The notes below the pieces were generated by a model. It did not search any database and was not told where the DNA came from. It saw only the letters and a program-made list of their open reading frames with translations. From Fasciola hepatica (lineage: Eukaryota; Platyhelminthes; Trematoda; Plagiorchiida; Fasciolidae), in NCBI GenBank assembly GCA_948099385.1, contig CANUEZ040000206.1:2046001-2110000 (forward strand): 64,000 bases of DNA. The letters are read 5' to 3'. The translations under genes and the position numbers were made by a program. Shown here one piece after another: positions 1 through 9,968 of this stretch (position 1 is the first letter of the stretch; the number at the start of each line of letters is the position of its first letter).

Positions 1-141
1 ATAGGAGTCGATCGGTGTGCGCGAAGCTGGTTCCTACCATTCAAATTTAAATCGAGTTTGGGAAGGGTGCTATATATGATGTAGTGTAGATGTTGAACAA
101 AGCGTTGATAGCCATCCCGGATAGCCTTGTGTTGTTAAGTT

Positions 142-150
142 GTTCGATTC
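142..150 (+). promoter_or_regulatory. Pol III B-box-like element, representative copy
   Basis: GTTCGATTC matches the core of the RNA polymerase III B box (GTTCRANNC) exactly. It is flanked by TTGT and ACAA, which can form a small T-arm-like hairpin. Partial A-box resemblance lies upstream at TAGCCATCCCGG (109-120) and TAGCCTTGTG (122-131), both missing the key central A. The element lies at anchor +52 to +60 in nearly every unit, about 50 bp before the hammerhead. Scattered units lose it, for example GTTCGTTTC near 32650 and GTTCCATTC near 50379 and 56021. Promoter function is inferred. Confidence 0.4.
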
Positions 151-198
151 ACAATGGTTCACCGGTTGTTGGAGTGCCCGTGGGGGCTCGGTCGATGT

Positions 199-248
199 GC
201 ACTGCTGATGAGTCGAGTCCCTTAGAGGATGAAACAGCTGTACAGTGC
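199..248 (+). ncRNA. Type I hammerhead ribozyme, consensus copy
   Basis: A self-cleaving RNA motif read directly from the sequence. Stem I 5' strand GCACTG at 199-204; core CTGATGA at 205-211; stem II region 212-230; core GAAA at 231-234, whose last A begins stem III; stem III palindrome ACAGCTGT at 234-241; A17 at 242; stem I 3' strand CAGTGC at 243-248, perfectly complementary to 199-204. Predicted cleavage is between 242 and 243 (GUA triplet). Beyond stem I, an internal loop (GAUGU against UUCCAUG) and a weak helix with GGUC match the layout of natural hammerheads, which use a stem I-loop II contact. Stem II is the unusual part: GUC pairs with GAU around a 13-nt loop, G10.1-U11.1 being a wobble. 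In every unit the motif sits at anchor ATG +109 to +158, shifted by one or two bases where small deletions occur. Family recognition is strong; catalytic activity is inferred. Confidence 0.85.
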
Positions 249-309
249 TTCCATGGATTTCAATGCTCAGTTGAGCGTTCAAGCTGCATGATCAATCATA
301 TTATACAAA

Positions 310-333
310 TCTAATCTGATCTAATCTAATCTC
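310..333 (+). repeat. (TCTAA)n pentamer tract, representative copy
   Basis: A short pentanucleotide tract follows the ribozyme in every unit and usually holds three to six TCTAA copies, often with one TCTGA. It ends at CTCGTACTACTAATC. Steps of five bases here explain most unit-length changes. The complement strand reads TTAGA. Units anchored at 10058, 10489, 11799, 13533 and 14395 have a different, degenerate form beginning AAGCAATT. Confidence 0.9.
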
Positions 334-2355
334 GTACTACTAATCATTTGCATGCATAGTAAGGAAGCTGTGTAGGTTGTTCATTTGGGAATGTGTTGGT
401 TGTACTTAGGCCCCTACAGAGAAGTCATCCATCATAGGAGTCGATCGGTGTGCGCGAAGCTGGTTCTTACCATTCAAATTTAGAGCGAGTTTGGGAACGG
501 TGCTATATCATGTAGTGTAGATGTTGAACAAAGCGTTGAGAGCCATCCCGGATAGCCTTGTGTTGTTAAGTTGTTCGATTCACAATGGTTCACCAGTTGT
601 TGGAGTGCCCGTGGTTGCTCGGTCGATGTGCACTGCTGATGAGTCGAGTCCCTTAGAGGATGAAACAGCTGTACAGTGCTTCCATGGATTTCAATGCTCA
701 GTTGAGCGTTCAAGCTGCATGATCAATCATATTATACAAATCTAATCTGATCTAATCTAATCTCGTACTAATAATCAATTGCATGCATAGTAAGGAAGCT
801 GTGTAGGTTGTTCATTTGGGAATGCGTTGGTTGTACTTAGGCCCCTACACAGAAGTCATCCATCATAGGAGTCGATCGGTGTGCGCGAAGCTGGTTCTTA
901 CCATTCAAATTTAGAGCGAGTTTGGGAACGGTGCTATATCATGTAGTGTAGATGTTGAACAAAGCGTTGATAGCCATCCCGGATAGCCTTGTGTTGTTAA
1001 GTTGTTCGATTCACAATGGTTCACCGGTTGTTGGAGTGCCCGTGGGGGCTCGGTCGATGTGCACTGCTGATGAGTCGAGTCCCTTAGAGGATGAAACAGC
1101 TGTACAGTGCTTCCATCCATTTCAATGCACAGTTGAGCGTTCAAGCTGCATGAACAATCATATTACACAAATCTAATCTAATCTAATCTAATCTCGTACT
1201 ACTAATCAATTGCATGCATAGTAAGGAAGCTGTGTAGGTTGTTCATTTGGGAATGTGTTGGTTGTACTTAGGCCCCTACAGAGAAGTCATCCATCATAGG
1301 AGTCGATCGGTGTGCGCGAAGCTGGTTCTTACCATTCAAATTTAGAGCGAGTTTGGGACCGGTGCTATATCATGTAGTGTAGATGTTGAACAAAGCGTTG
1401 AGAGCCATCCCGGATAGCCTTGTGTTGTTAAGTTGTTCGATTCACAATGGTTCACCGGTTGTTGGAGTGCCCGTGGGGGCTCGGTCGATGTGCACTGCTG
1501 ATGAGTCTAGTCCCTTAGAGGATGAAACAGCTGTACAGTGCTTCCATCCATTTCAATGCTCAGTTGAGCGTTCAAGCTGCATGATCAATCATATTATACA
1601 AATCTAATCTGATCTAATCTAATCTCGTACTACTAATCAATTGCATGCATAGTAAGGAAGCTGTGTAGGTTGTTCATTTGGGAATGCGTTGGTTGTACTT
1701 AGACCCCTACAGAGAAGTCATCCATCATAGGAGTCGATCGGTGTGCGCGAAGCTGGTTCTTACCATTCAAATTTAGAGCGAGTTTGGGAACGGTGCTATA
1801 TCATGTAGTGTAGATGTTGAACAAAGCGTTGATAGCCATCCCGGATAGCCTTGTGTTGTTAAGTTGTTCGATTCACAATGGTTCACCGGTTGTTGGAGTG
1901 CCCGTGGGGGCTCGGTCGATGTGCACTGCTGATGAGTCGAGTCCCTTAGAGGATGAAACAGCTGTACAGTGCTTCCATGGATTTCAATGCACAGTTGAGC
2001 GTTCAAGCTGCATGAACAATCATATTATACAAATCTAATCTAATCTAATCTAATCTCGTACTACTAATCAATTGCATGCATAGTAAGGAAGCTGTGTAGG
2101 TTGTTCATTTGGGAATGTGTTGGTTGTACTTAGGCCCCTACAGAGAAGTCATCCATCATAGGAGTGGATCGGTGTGCGCGAAGCTGGTTCTTACCATTCA
2201 AATTTGAAGCCAGTTTGGGAAGGGTGCTATGTATGATGTAGTGTAGATGTTGAACAAAGCGTTGATAGCCATCCCGGATAGCCTTGTGTTGTTAAGTTGT
2301 TCGATTCACAATGGTTCACCGGTTGTTGGAGTGCCCGTGGGGGCTCGGTCGATGT

Positions 2356-2405
2356 GCACTGCCGATGAGTCGAGTTCCTTAGAGGATGAAACAGCTGTTC
2401 AGTGC
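2356..2405 (+). ncRNA. Hammerhead variant: U4 to C core change, GUU triplet
   Basis: The core reads CCGATGA instead of CTGATGA (2362-2368), a change at conserved position U4 that should impair catalysis. The cleavage triplet is GUU, which hammerheads accept. Stem I (GCACTG with CAGTGC) is intact. The same pair of changes recurs in the units anchored at 3980, 4846 and 6581, so they form a lineage spread by unit duplication. Confidence 0.75.
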
Positions 2406-2533
2406 TTCCATGGACTTCAACGCTGAATTGGGCGTTCAAGCTGCATGATCAATCATATTATACAAATCTAATCTAATCTAATCTAATCTCGTACTACTAA
2501 TCAATTGCATGCATAGTAAGGAAGCTGTGTAGG

Positions 2534-2538
2534 TTTTT
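2534..2538 (+). terminator. T5 run, possible Pol III terminator
   Basis: The usual GTAGGTTGTTCATTT has become GTAGGTTTTTCATTT, creating five consecutive T on the plus strand. The consensus unit has no T4 run, so such point changes are the sites where a Pol III read-through transcript could stop. The same change occurs at 5138-5142 and 32452-32456. Function depends on Pol III transcription, which is inferred. Confidence 0.3.
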
Positions 2539-3062
2539 CATTTGGGAATGCGTTGGTTGTACTTAGGCCCCTACAGAGAAGTCATCCATCATAGGAGTCG
2601 ATCGGTGTGCGCGAAGCTGGTTCCTACCATTCAAATTTAAATCGAGTTTGGGAAGGGTGCTATATATGATGTAGTGTAGATGTTGAACAAAGCGTTGATA
2701 GCCATCCCGGATAGCCTTGTGTTGTTAAGTTGTTCGATTCACAATGGTTCACCGGTTGTTGGAGTGCCCGTGGGGGCTCGGTCGATGTGCACTGCTGATG
2801 AGTCGAGTCCCTTAGAGGATGAAACAGCTGTACAGTGCTTCCATCCATTTCAATGCTCAGTTGAGCGTTCAAGCTGCATGATCAATCATATTATACAAAT
2901 CTAATCTGATCTAATCTAATCTCGTACTACTAATCATTTGCATGCATAGTAAGGAAGCTGTGTAGGTTGTTCATTTGGGAATGTGTTGGTTGTACTTAGG
3001 CCCCTACAGAGAAGTCATCCATCATAGGAGTCGATCGGTGTGCGCGAAGCTGGTTCTTACCA

Positions 3063-3074
3063 TTCAAATTTGAA
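3063..3074. repeat. 12-bp perfect palindrome TTCAAATTTGAA
   Basis: This palindrome lies about 40 bp before the anchor. It is perfect where the following bases are GAAG and imperfect in units reading TTTAGAG, TTTAAAG or TTTGATG. The four forms are useful markers of unit lineage: TTTAGAG is concentrated between 0.5 and 27 kb, while the perfect form dominates from about 43 kb onward. No function is evident. Confidence 0.8.
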
Positions 3075-3650
3075 GCGAGTTTGGGAAGGGTGCTATATCA
3101 TGTAGTGTAGATGTTGAACAAAGCGTTGAGAGCCATCCCGGATAGCCTTGTGTTGTTAAGTTGTTCGATTCACAATGGTTCACCAGTTGTTGGAGTGCCC
3201 GTGGGGGCTCGGTCGATGTGCACTGCTGATGAGTCGAGTCCCTTAGAGGATGAAACAGCTGTACAGTGCTTCCATGGATTTCAATGCTCAGTTGAGCGTT
3301 CAAGCTGCATGATCAATCATATTATACAAATCTAATCTGATCTAATCTAATCTCGTACTACTAATCAATTGCATGCATAGTAAGGAAGCTGTGTAGGTTG
3401 TTCATTTGGGAATGCGTTGGTTGTACTTAGGCCCCTACAGAGAAGTCATCCATCATAGGAGTCGATCGGTGTGCGCGAAGCTGGTTCTTACCATTCAAAT
3501 TTAGAGCGAGTTTGGGAACGGTGCTATATCATGTAGTGTAGATGTTGAACAAAGCGTTGATAGCCATCCCGGATAGCCTTGTGTTGTTAAGTTGTTCGAT
3601 TCACAATGGTTCACCGGTTGTTGGAGTGCCCGTGGGGGCTCGGTCGATGT

Positions 3651-3700
3651 GCACTGCTGATGAGTCGAGTCCCTTAGAGGATGAAACAGCAGTACAGTGC
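3651..3700 (+). ncRNA. Hammerhead variant with broken stem III palindrome
   Basis: Stem III reads ACAGCAGT in place of ACAGCTGT, leaving the two outer pairs and the GUA triplet but breaking the self-complementary palindrome. Stem I and both core boxes are intact. The same change appears in the units anchored at 22198, 28703 and 29998, which are related by duplication. Confidence 0.7.
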
Positions 3701-4756
3701 TTCCTTGGACTTCAATGCTCAGTTGAGCGTTCAAGCTGCATGATCAATCATATTATACAAATCTAATCTAATCTAATCTAATCTAATCTCGTACTACTAA
3801 TCAATTGCATGCATAGTAAGGAAGCTGTGTAGGTTGTTCATTTGGGAATGTGTTGGTTGTACTTAGGCCCCTACAGAGAAGTCATCCATCATAGGAGTCG
3901 ATCGGTGTGCGCGAAGCTGGTTCTTACCATTCAAATTTGAAGCCAGTTTGGGAAGGGTGCTATGTATGATGTAGTGTAGATGTTGAACAAAGCGTTGATA
4001 GCCATCCCGGATAGCCTTGTGTTGTTAAGTTGTTCGATTCACAATGGTTCACCGGTTGTTGGAGTGCCCGTGGGGGCTCGGTCGATGTGCACTGCCGATG
4101 AGTCGAGTTCCTTAGAGGATGAAACAGCTGTTCAGTGCTTCCATGGACTTCAACGCTGAATTGGGCGTTCAAGCTGCATGATCAATCATATTATACAAAT
4201 CTAATCTAATCTAATCTAATCTCGTACTACTAATCAATTGCATGCATAGTAAGGAAGCTGTGTAGGTTGTTCATTTGGGAATGCGTTGGTTGTACTTAGG
4301 CCCCTACAGAGAAGTCATCCATCATAGGAGTCGATCGGTGTGCGCGAAGCTGGTTCCTACCATTAAAATTTAAATCGAGTTTGGGAAGGGTGCTATATAT
4401 GATGTAGTGTAGATGTTGAACAAAGCGTTGATAGCCATCCCGGATAGCCTTGTGCTGTTAAAGTGTTCGATTCACAATGGTTCACCGGTTGTTGGAGTGC
4501 CCGTGGGGGCTCGGTCGATGTGCACTGCTGATGAGTCGAGTCCCTTAGAGGATGAAACAGCTGTACAGTGCTTCCATGGATTTCAATGCTCAGTTGAGCG
4601 TTCAAGCTGCATGATCAATCATATTATACAAATCTAATCTAATCTAATCTAATCTCGTACTACTAATCAATTGCATGCAAAGTAAGGAAGCTGTGTAGGT
4701 TGTTCATTTGGGAATGCGTTGGTTGTACTTAGGCCCCTTCAGAGAAGTCATCCATC

Positions 4757-7700
4757 ATAGGAGTCGATCGGTGTGCGCGAAGCTGGTTCCTACCATTCAA
4801 ATTTAAATCGAGTTTGGGAAGGGTGCTATATATGATGTAGTGTAGATGTTGAACAAAACGTTGATAGCCATCCCGGATAGCCTTGTGTTGTTAAGTTGTT
4901 CGATTCACAATGGTTCACCGGTTGTTGGAGTGCCCGTGGGGGCTCGGTCGATATGCACTGCCGATGAGTCGAGTTCCTTAGAGGATGAAACAGCTGTTCA
5001 GTGCTTCCATGGACTTCAACGCTGAATTGGGCGTTCAAGCTGCATGATCAATCATATTATACAAATCTAATCTAATCTAATCTAATCTAATCTCGTACTA
5101 CTAATCAATTGCATGCATAGTAAGGAAGCTGTGTAGGTTTTTCATTTGGGAATGCGTTGGTTGTACTTAGGCCCCTACAGAAAAGTCATCCATCATAGGA
5201 GTCGATCGGTGTGCGCGAAGCTGGTTCCTACCATTAAAATTTAAATCGAGTTTGGGAAGGGTGCTATATATGATGTAGTGTAGATGTTGAACAAAGCGTT
5301 GATAGCCATCCCGGATAGCCTTGTGTTGTTAAGTTGTTCGATTCACAATGGTTCACCGGTTGTTGGAGTGCCCGTGGGGGCTCGGTCGATGTGCACTGCT
5401 GATGAGTCGAGTCCCTTAGAGGATGAAACAGCTGTACAGTGCTTCCATGGATTTCAATGCACAGTTGAGCGTTCAAGCTGCATGATCAATCATATTATAC
5501 AAATCTAATCTAATCTGATCTAATCTCGTACTACTAATCAACTGCATGCAAAGTAAGGAAGCTGTGTAGGTTGTTCATTTGGGAATGCGTTGGTTGTACT
5601 TAGGCCCCTTCAGAGAAGTCATCCATCATAGGAGTCGATCGGTGTGCGCGAAGCTGGTTCTTACCATTCAAATTTGAAGCCAGTTTGGGACGGGTGCAAT
5701 ATATGATGTAGTGTAGATGTTGAACAAAGCGTTGATGGCCATCCCGGATAGCCTTGTGTTGTTAAGTTGTTCGATTCACAATGGTTCACCGGTTGTTGGA
5801 GTGCCCGTGGGGGCTCGGTCGATGTGCACTGCTGATGAGTCGAGTCCCTTAGAGGATGAAACAGCTGTACAGTGCTTCCATGGATTTCAATGCTCAGTTG
5901 AGCGTTCAAGCTGCATGATCAATCATGTTATACAAATCTAATCTAATCTAATCTAATCTCGTACTACTAATCAATTGCATGCATAGTAAGGAAGCTGTGC
6001 AGGTTGTTCATTTAGGAATGCGTTGGTTGTACTCAGGCCCCTACAGAGATGTCATCCATCATAGGAGTCGATCGGTGTGCGCGAAGCTGGTTCTTACCAT
6101 TCCAATTTGAAGCGAGTTTGGGGAGGGTGCTATATCATGTAGTGTAGATGTTGAACAAAGCGTTGATAGCCATCCCGGATAGCCTTGTGTTGTTAAGTTG
6201 TTCGATTCACAATGGTTCACCGGTTGTTGGAGTGCCCGTGGGGGCTCGGTCGATGTGCACTGCTGATGAGTCGAGTCCCTTAGAGGATGAAACAGCTGTA
6301 CAGTGCTTCCATGGATTTCAATGCTCAGTTGAGCGTTCAAGCTGCATGATCAATCATATTATACAAATCTAATCTAATCTAATCTAATCTCGTACTACTA
6401 ATCAATTGCATGCAAAGTAAGGAAGCTGTGTAGGTTGTTCATTTGGGAATGCGTTGGTTGTACTTAGGCCCCTTCAGAGAAGTCATCCATCATAGGAGTC
6501 GATCGGTGTGCGCGAAGCTGGTTCCTACCATTCAAATTTAAATCGAGTTTGGGAAGGGTGCTATATATGATGTAGTGTAGATGTTGAACAAAGCGTTGAT
6601 AGCCATCCCGGATAGCCTTGTGTTGTTAAGTTGTTCGATTCACAATGGTTCACCGGTTGTTGGAGTGCCCGTGGGGGCTCGGTCGATATGCACTGCCGAT
6701 GAGTCGAGTTCCTTAGAGGATGAAACAGCTGTTCAGTGCTTCCATGGACTTCAACGCTGAATTGGGCGTTCAAGCTGCATGATCAATCATATTATACAAA
6801 TCTAATCTAATCTGATCTAATCTAATCTCGTACTACTAATCAATTGCATGCATAGTAAGGAAGCTGTGTAGGTTGTTCATTTGGGAATGTGTTGGTTGTA
6901 CTTAGGCCCCTACAGAGAAGTCATCCATCATAGGAGTCGATCGGTGTGCGCGAAGCTGGTTCCTACCATTAAAATTTAAATCGAGTTTGGGAAGGGTGCT
7001 ATATATGATGTAGTGTAGATGTTGAACAAAGCGTTGATAGCCATCCCGGATAGCCTTGTGTTGTTAAGTTGTTCGATTCACAATGGTTCACCGGTTGTTG
7101 GAGTGCCCGTGGGGGCTCGGTCGATGTGCACTGCTGATGAGTCGAGTCCCTTAGAGGATGAAACAGCTGTACAGTGCTTCCATCCATTTCAATGCTCAGT
7201 TGAGCGTTCAAGCTGCATGATCAATCATATTATACAAATCTAATCTAATCTGATCTAATCTCGTACTACTAATCAACTGCATGCAAAGTAAGGAAGCTGT
7301 GTAGGTTGTTCATTTGGGAATGCGTTGGTTGTACTTAGGCCACTTCAGAGAAGTCATCCATCATAGGAGTCGATCGGTGTGCGCGAAGCTGGTTCTTACC
7401 ATTCAAATTTGAAGCGAGTTTGGGAACGGTGCTATATCATGTAGTGTAGATGTTGAACAAAGCGTTGATGGCCATCCCGGATAGCCTTGTGTTGTTAAGT
7501 GGTTCGATTCACAATGGTTCACCGGTTGTTGGAGTGCCCGTGGGGGCTCGGTCGATGTGCACTGCTGATGAGTCGAGTCCCTTAGAGGATGAAACAGCTG
7601 TACAGTGCTTCCATGGATTTCAATGCTCAGTTGAGCGTTCAAGCTGCATGATCAATCATGTTATACAAATCTAATCTAATCTAATCTAATCTCGTACTAC

Positions 7701-8224
7701 TAATCAATTGCATGCATAGTAAGGAAGCTGTGCAGGTTGTTCATTTGGGAATGCGTTGGTTGTACTCAGGCCCCTACAGAGATGTCATCCATCATAGGAG
7801 TCGATCGGTGTGCGCGAAGCTGGTTCTTACCATTCCAATTTGAAGCGAGTTTGGGAAGGGTGCTATATCATGTAGTGTAGATGTTGAACAAAGCGTTGAT
7901 AGCCATCCCGGATAGCCTTGTGTTGTTAAGTTGTTCGATTCACAATGGTTCACCGGTTGTTGGAGTGCCCGTGGGGGCTCGGTCGATGTGCACTGCTGAT
8001 GAGTCGAGTCGCTTAGAGGATGAAACAGCTGTACAGTGCTTCCATGGATTTCAATGCTCAGTTGAGCGTTCAAGCTGCATGATCAATCATGTTATACAAA
8101 TTTAATCTAATCTGATCTAATCTCGTACTACTAATCAATTGCATGCATAGTAAGGAAGCTGTGTAGGTTGTTCATTTGTGAATGCGTTGGTTGTACTTAG
8201 GCCCCTACAGGGAAGTCATCCATC
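4757..8224 (+). repeat. Four-unit higher-order repeat, two copies
   Basis: Units at 4757-6491 (1,735 bp) recur in the same order at 6492-8224 (1,733 bp). Shared markers in order: the GATATGCACTGCCGATG family B unit, a TTTAAATCG family A unit, a unit whose GTTGATGGCC replaces GTTGATAGCC, and a unit beginning with ATTCCAATTTG. Small differences between copies include the 5' flank and pentamer counts. Confidence 0.85.
5138..5142 (+). terminator. T5 run, possible Pol III terminator
   Basis: Same G to T change as at 2534-2538, in the tail of the unit anchored at 4846. Confidence 0.28.
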
Positions 8225-8960
8225 ATAGGAGTGGATCGGTGTGCGCGAAGCTGGTTCTTACCTTTCAAATTTAAAGCGAGTTTGGGAAGGGTGCTATATC
8301 ATGTAGTGTAGATGTTGAACAAAGCGTTGAGAGCCATCCCGGATAGCCTTGTGTTGTTAAGTTGTTCAATTCACAATGGTTCACCGGTTGTTGGAGTGCC
8401 CGTGGGGGCTCGGTCGATGTGCACTGCTGATGAGTCGAGTCCCTTAGAGGATGAAACAGCTGTACAGTGCTTCCATGGATTTCAATGCTCAGTTGAGCGT
8501 TCAAGCTGCATGATCATTCATATTATACAAATCTAATCTAATCTAATCTAATCTCGTACTACTAATCAATTGCATGCAAAGTAAAGAAGCTGTGTAGGTT
8601 GTTCATTTGGGAATGCGTTGGTTGTACTTAGGCCCCTTCAGAGAAGTCATCCATCATAGGAGTCGATCGGTGTGCGCGAAGCTGGTTCTGACCATTCAAA
8701 TTTGAAGCGAGTTTGGGAACGGTGCTATATCATGTAGTGTAGATGTTGAACAAAGCGTTGATAGCCATCCCGGATAGCCTTGTGTTGTTAAGTTGTTCGA
8801 TTCACAATGTTTCACCGGTTGTTGGAGTGCCCGTGTGGGCTCGGTCGATGTGCACTGCTGATGAGTCGAGTCCCTTAGAGGATGAAACAGCTGTACAGTG
8901 CTTCCATGGATTTCAATGCTCAGTTGAGCGTTCAAGCTGCATGATCAATCATATTATACA

Positions 8961-9001
8961 AATCTAATCTTATCTAATCTAATCTAATCTAATCTAATCT
9001 C
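8961..9001 (+). repeat. Longest class of (TCTAA)n tract
   Basis: Eight pentamer steps, one reading TCTTA, make this unit 446 bp long. The same expanded tract with its TCTTA interruption recurs near 15918-15955 and 23720-23757, and the last two of these are related by the large segmental duplication. Confidence 0.85.
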
Positions 9002-9968
9002 GTACTACTAATCAATTGCATGCAAAGTAAGGAAGCTGTGTAGGTTGTTCATTTGGGAATGCGTTGGTTGTACTTAGGCCCCTACAGAGAAGGCATCCAT
9101 CATAGGAGTCGATCGGTGTGCGCGAAGCTGGTTCTTACCATTCAAATTTGAAGCGAGTTTGGGAAGGGTGCTATATCATGTAGTGTAGATGTTGAACAAA
9201 GCGTTGATAGCCATCCCGGATAGCCTTGTGTTGTTAAGTTGTTCGATTCACAATGGTTCACCGGTTGTTGGAGTGCCCGTGGGGGCTCGGTCGATGTGCA
9301 CTGCTGATGAGTCGAGTCCCTTAGAGGATGAAACAGCTGTACAGTGCTTCCATGGACTTCAACGCTGAATTGGGCGTTCAAGCTGGATGATCAATCATAT
9401 TATACAAATCTAATATCATCTAATCTAATCTCGTACTACCAATCAATTGCATGCATAGTAAGGAAGCTGTGTAGGTTGTTAATTTGGGAATGTGTTGGTT
9501 GTACTTAGGCCCCTACAGAGAAGTCATCCATCATAGGAGTCGATCGGTGTGCGCGAAGCTGGTTCTTAACATTCAAATTTGAAGCGAGTTTGGGAAGGGT
9601 ACAATATCATGTAGTGTAGATGTTGAACAAAGCGTTGATAGCCATCCCGGATAGCCTTGTGTTGTTAAGTTGTTCGATTCACAATGGTTCACCGGTTGTT
9701 GGAGTGCCCGTGGGGGCTCGGTCGATGTGCACTGCTGATGAGTCGAGTCCCTTAGATGATGAAACAGCTGTACAGTGCTTCCATCCATTTCAATGCTCAG
9801 TTGAGCGTTCAAGCTGCATGATCACTCATATTATACAAATCTAATCTAATCTAATCTAATCTAATCTCGTACTACTGATCAATTGCATGCAAAGTAAGGA
9901 AGCTGTGTAGGTTGTTCATTTGTGAATGCGTTGGTTGTACTTAGGCCCCTACAGAGAAGTCATCCATC

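Larger units (their letters stand above)
1..433 (+). repeat. Representative family A satellite unit
   Basis: First complete unit, starting at ATAGGAGTCG. Landmarks: TATATATGATG at 72-82 (most units have TATATCATG, two bases shorter); anchor ATG at 90; B-box-like GTTCGATTC at 142-150; hammerhead ribozyme at 199-248; the family A signature ATTTCAATGCTCAGTTGAG just after it; ATGATCAATCAT, a short hairpin-capable inverted repeat, near 288-299; the pentamer tract from about 310 to 333; then TGCATGCATAG and the conserved tail GTAGGTTGTTCATTTGGGA. Family A is the commoner form from 1 to about 43 kb. Both strands hold frames of 70-74 codons here, but I do not regard them as genes. Confidence 0.95.
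2158..4756 (+). repeat. Paired two-unit blocks spaced 1733 bp
   Basis: The two-unit block 2158-3023 is repeated at 3891-4756, offset 1,733 bp (four units). The first unit of each is a family B, GUU-triplet copy with GAAGCC and GTATGATG; the second is a family A copy with TTTAAATCG and TATATATGATG. The two units in between (3024-3890) are of other types. Confidence 0.75.

Noticed and set aside
141..156. CENP-B box (TTCGATTCACAATGG against TTCGNNNNANNCGGG).
   Set aside because: Two of the fixed bases in the CGGG part are wrong in the consensus unit and no unit was seen that corrects both.
109..160. A tRNA or tRNA-derived SINE, suggested by CCCGGATAGCC followed by GTTCGATTC.
   Set aside because: Only about 20 bp separate the D-arm-like and T-arm-like pieces, no anticodon arm or acceptor stem can be formed, and the A-box match lacks its key A. 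Only the B-box-like element is kept, at low confidence.
288..299. ATGATCAATCAT inverted repeat and TGCATGCA palindrome as transposon termini.
   Set aside because: They recur at fixed positions in every unit, with no target-site duplication and no internal transposase, so they are only part of the unit sequence.
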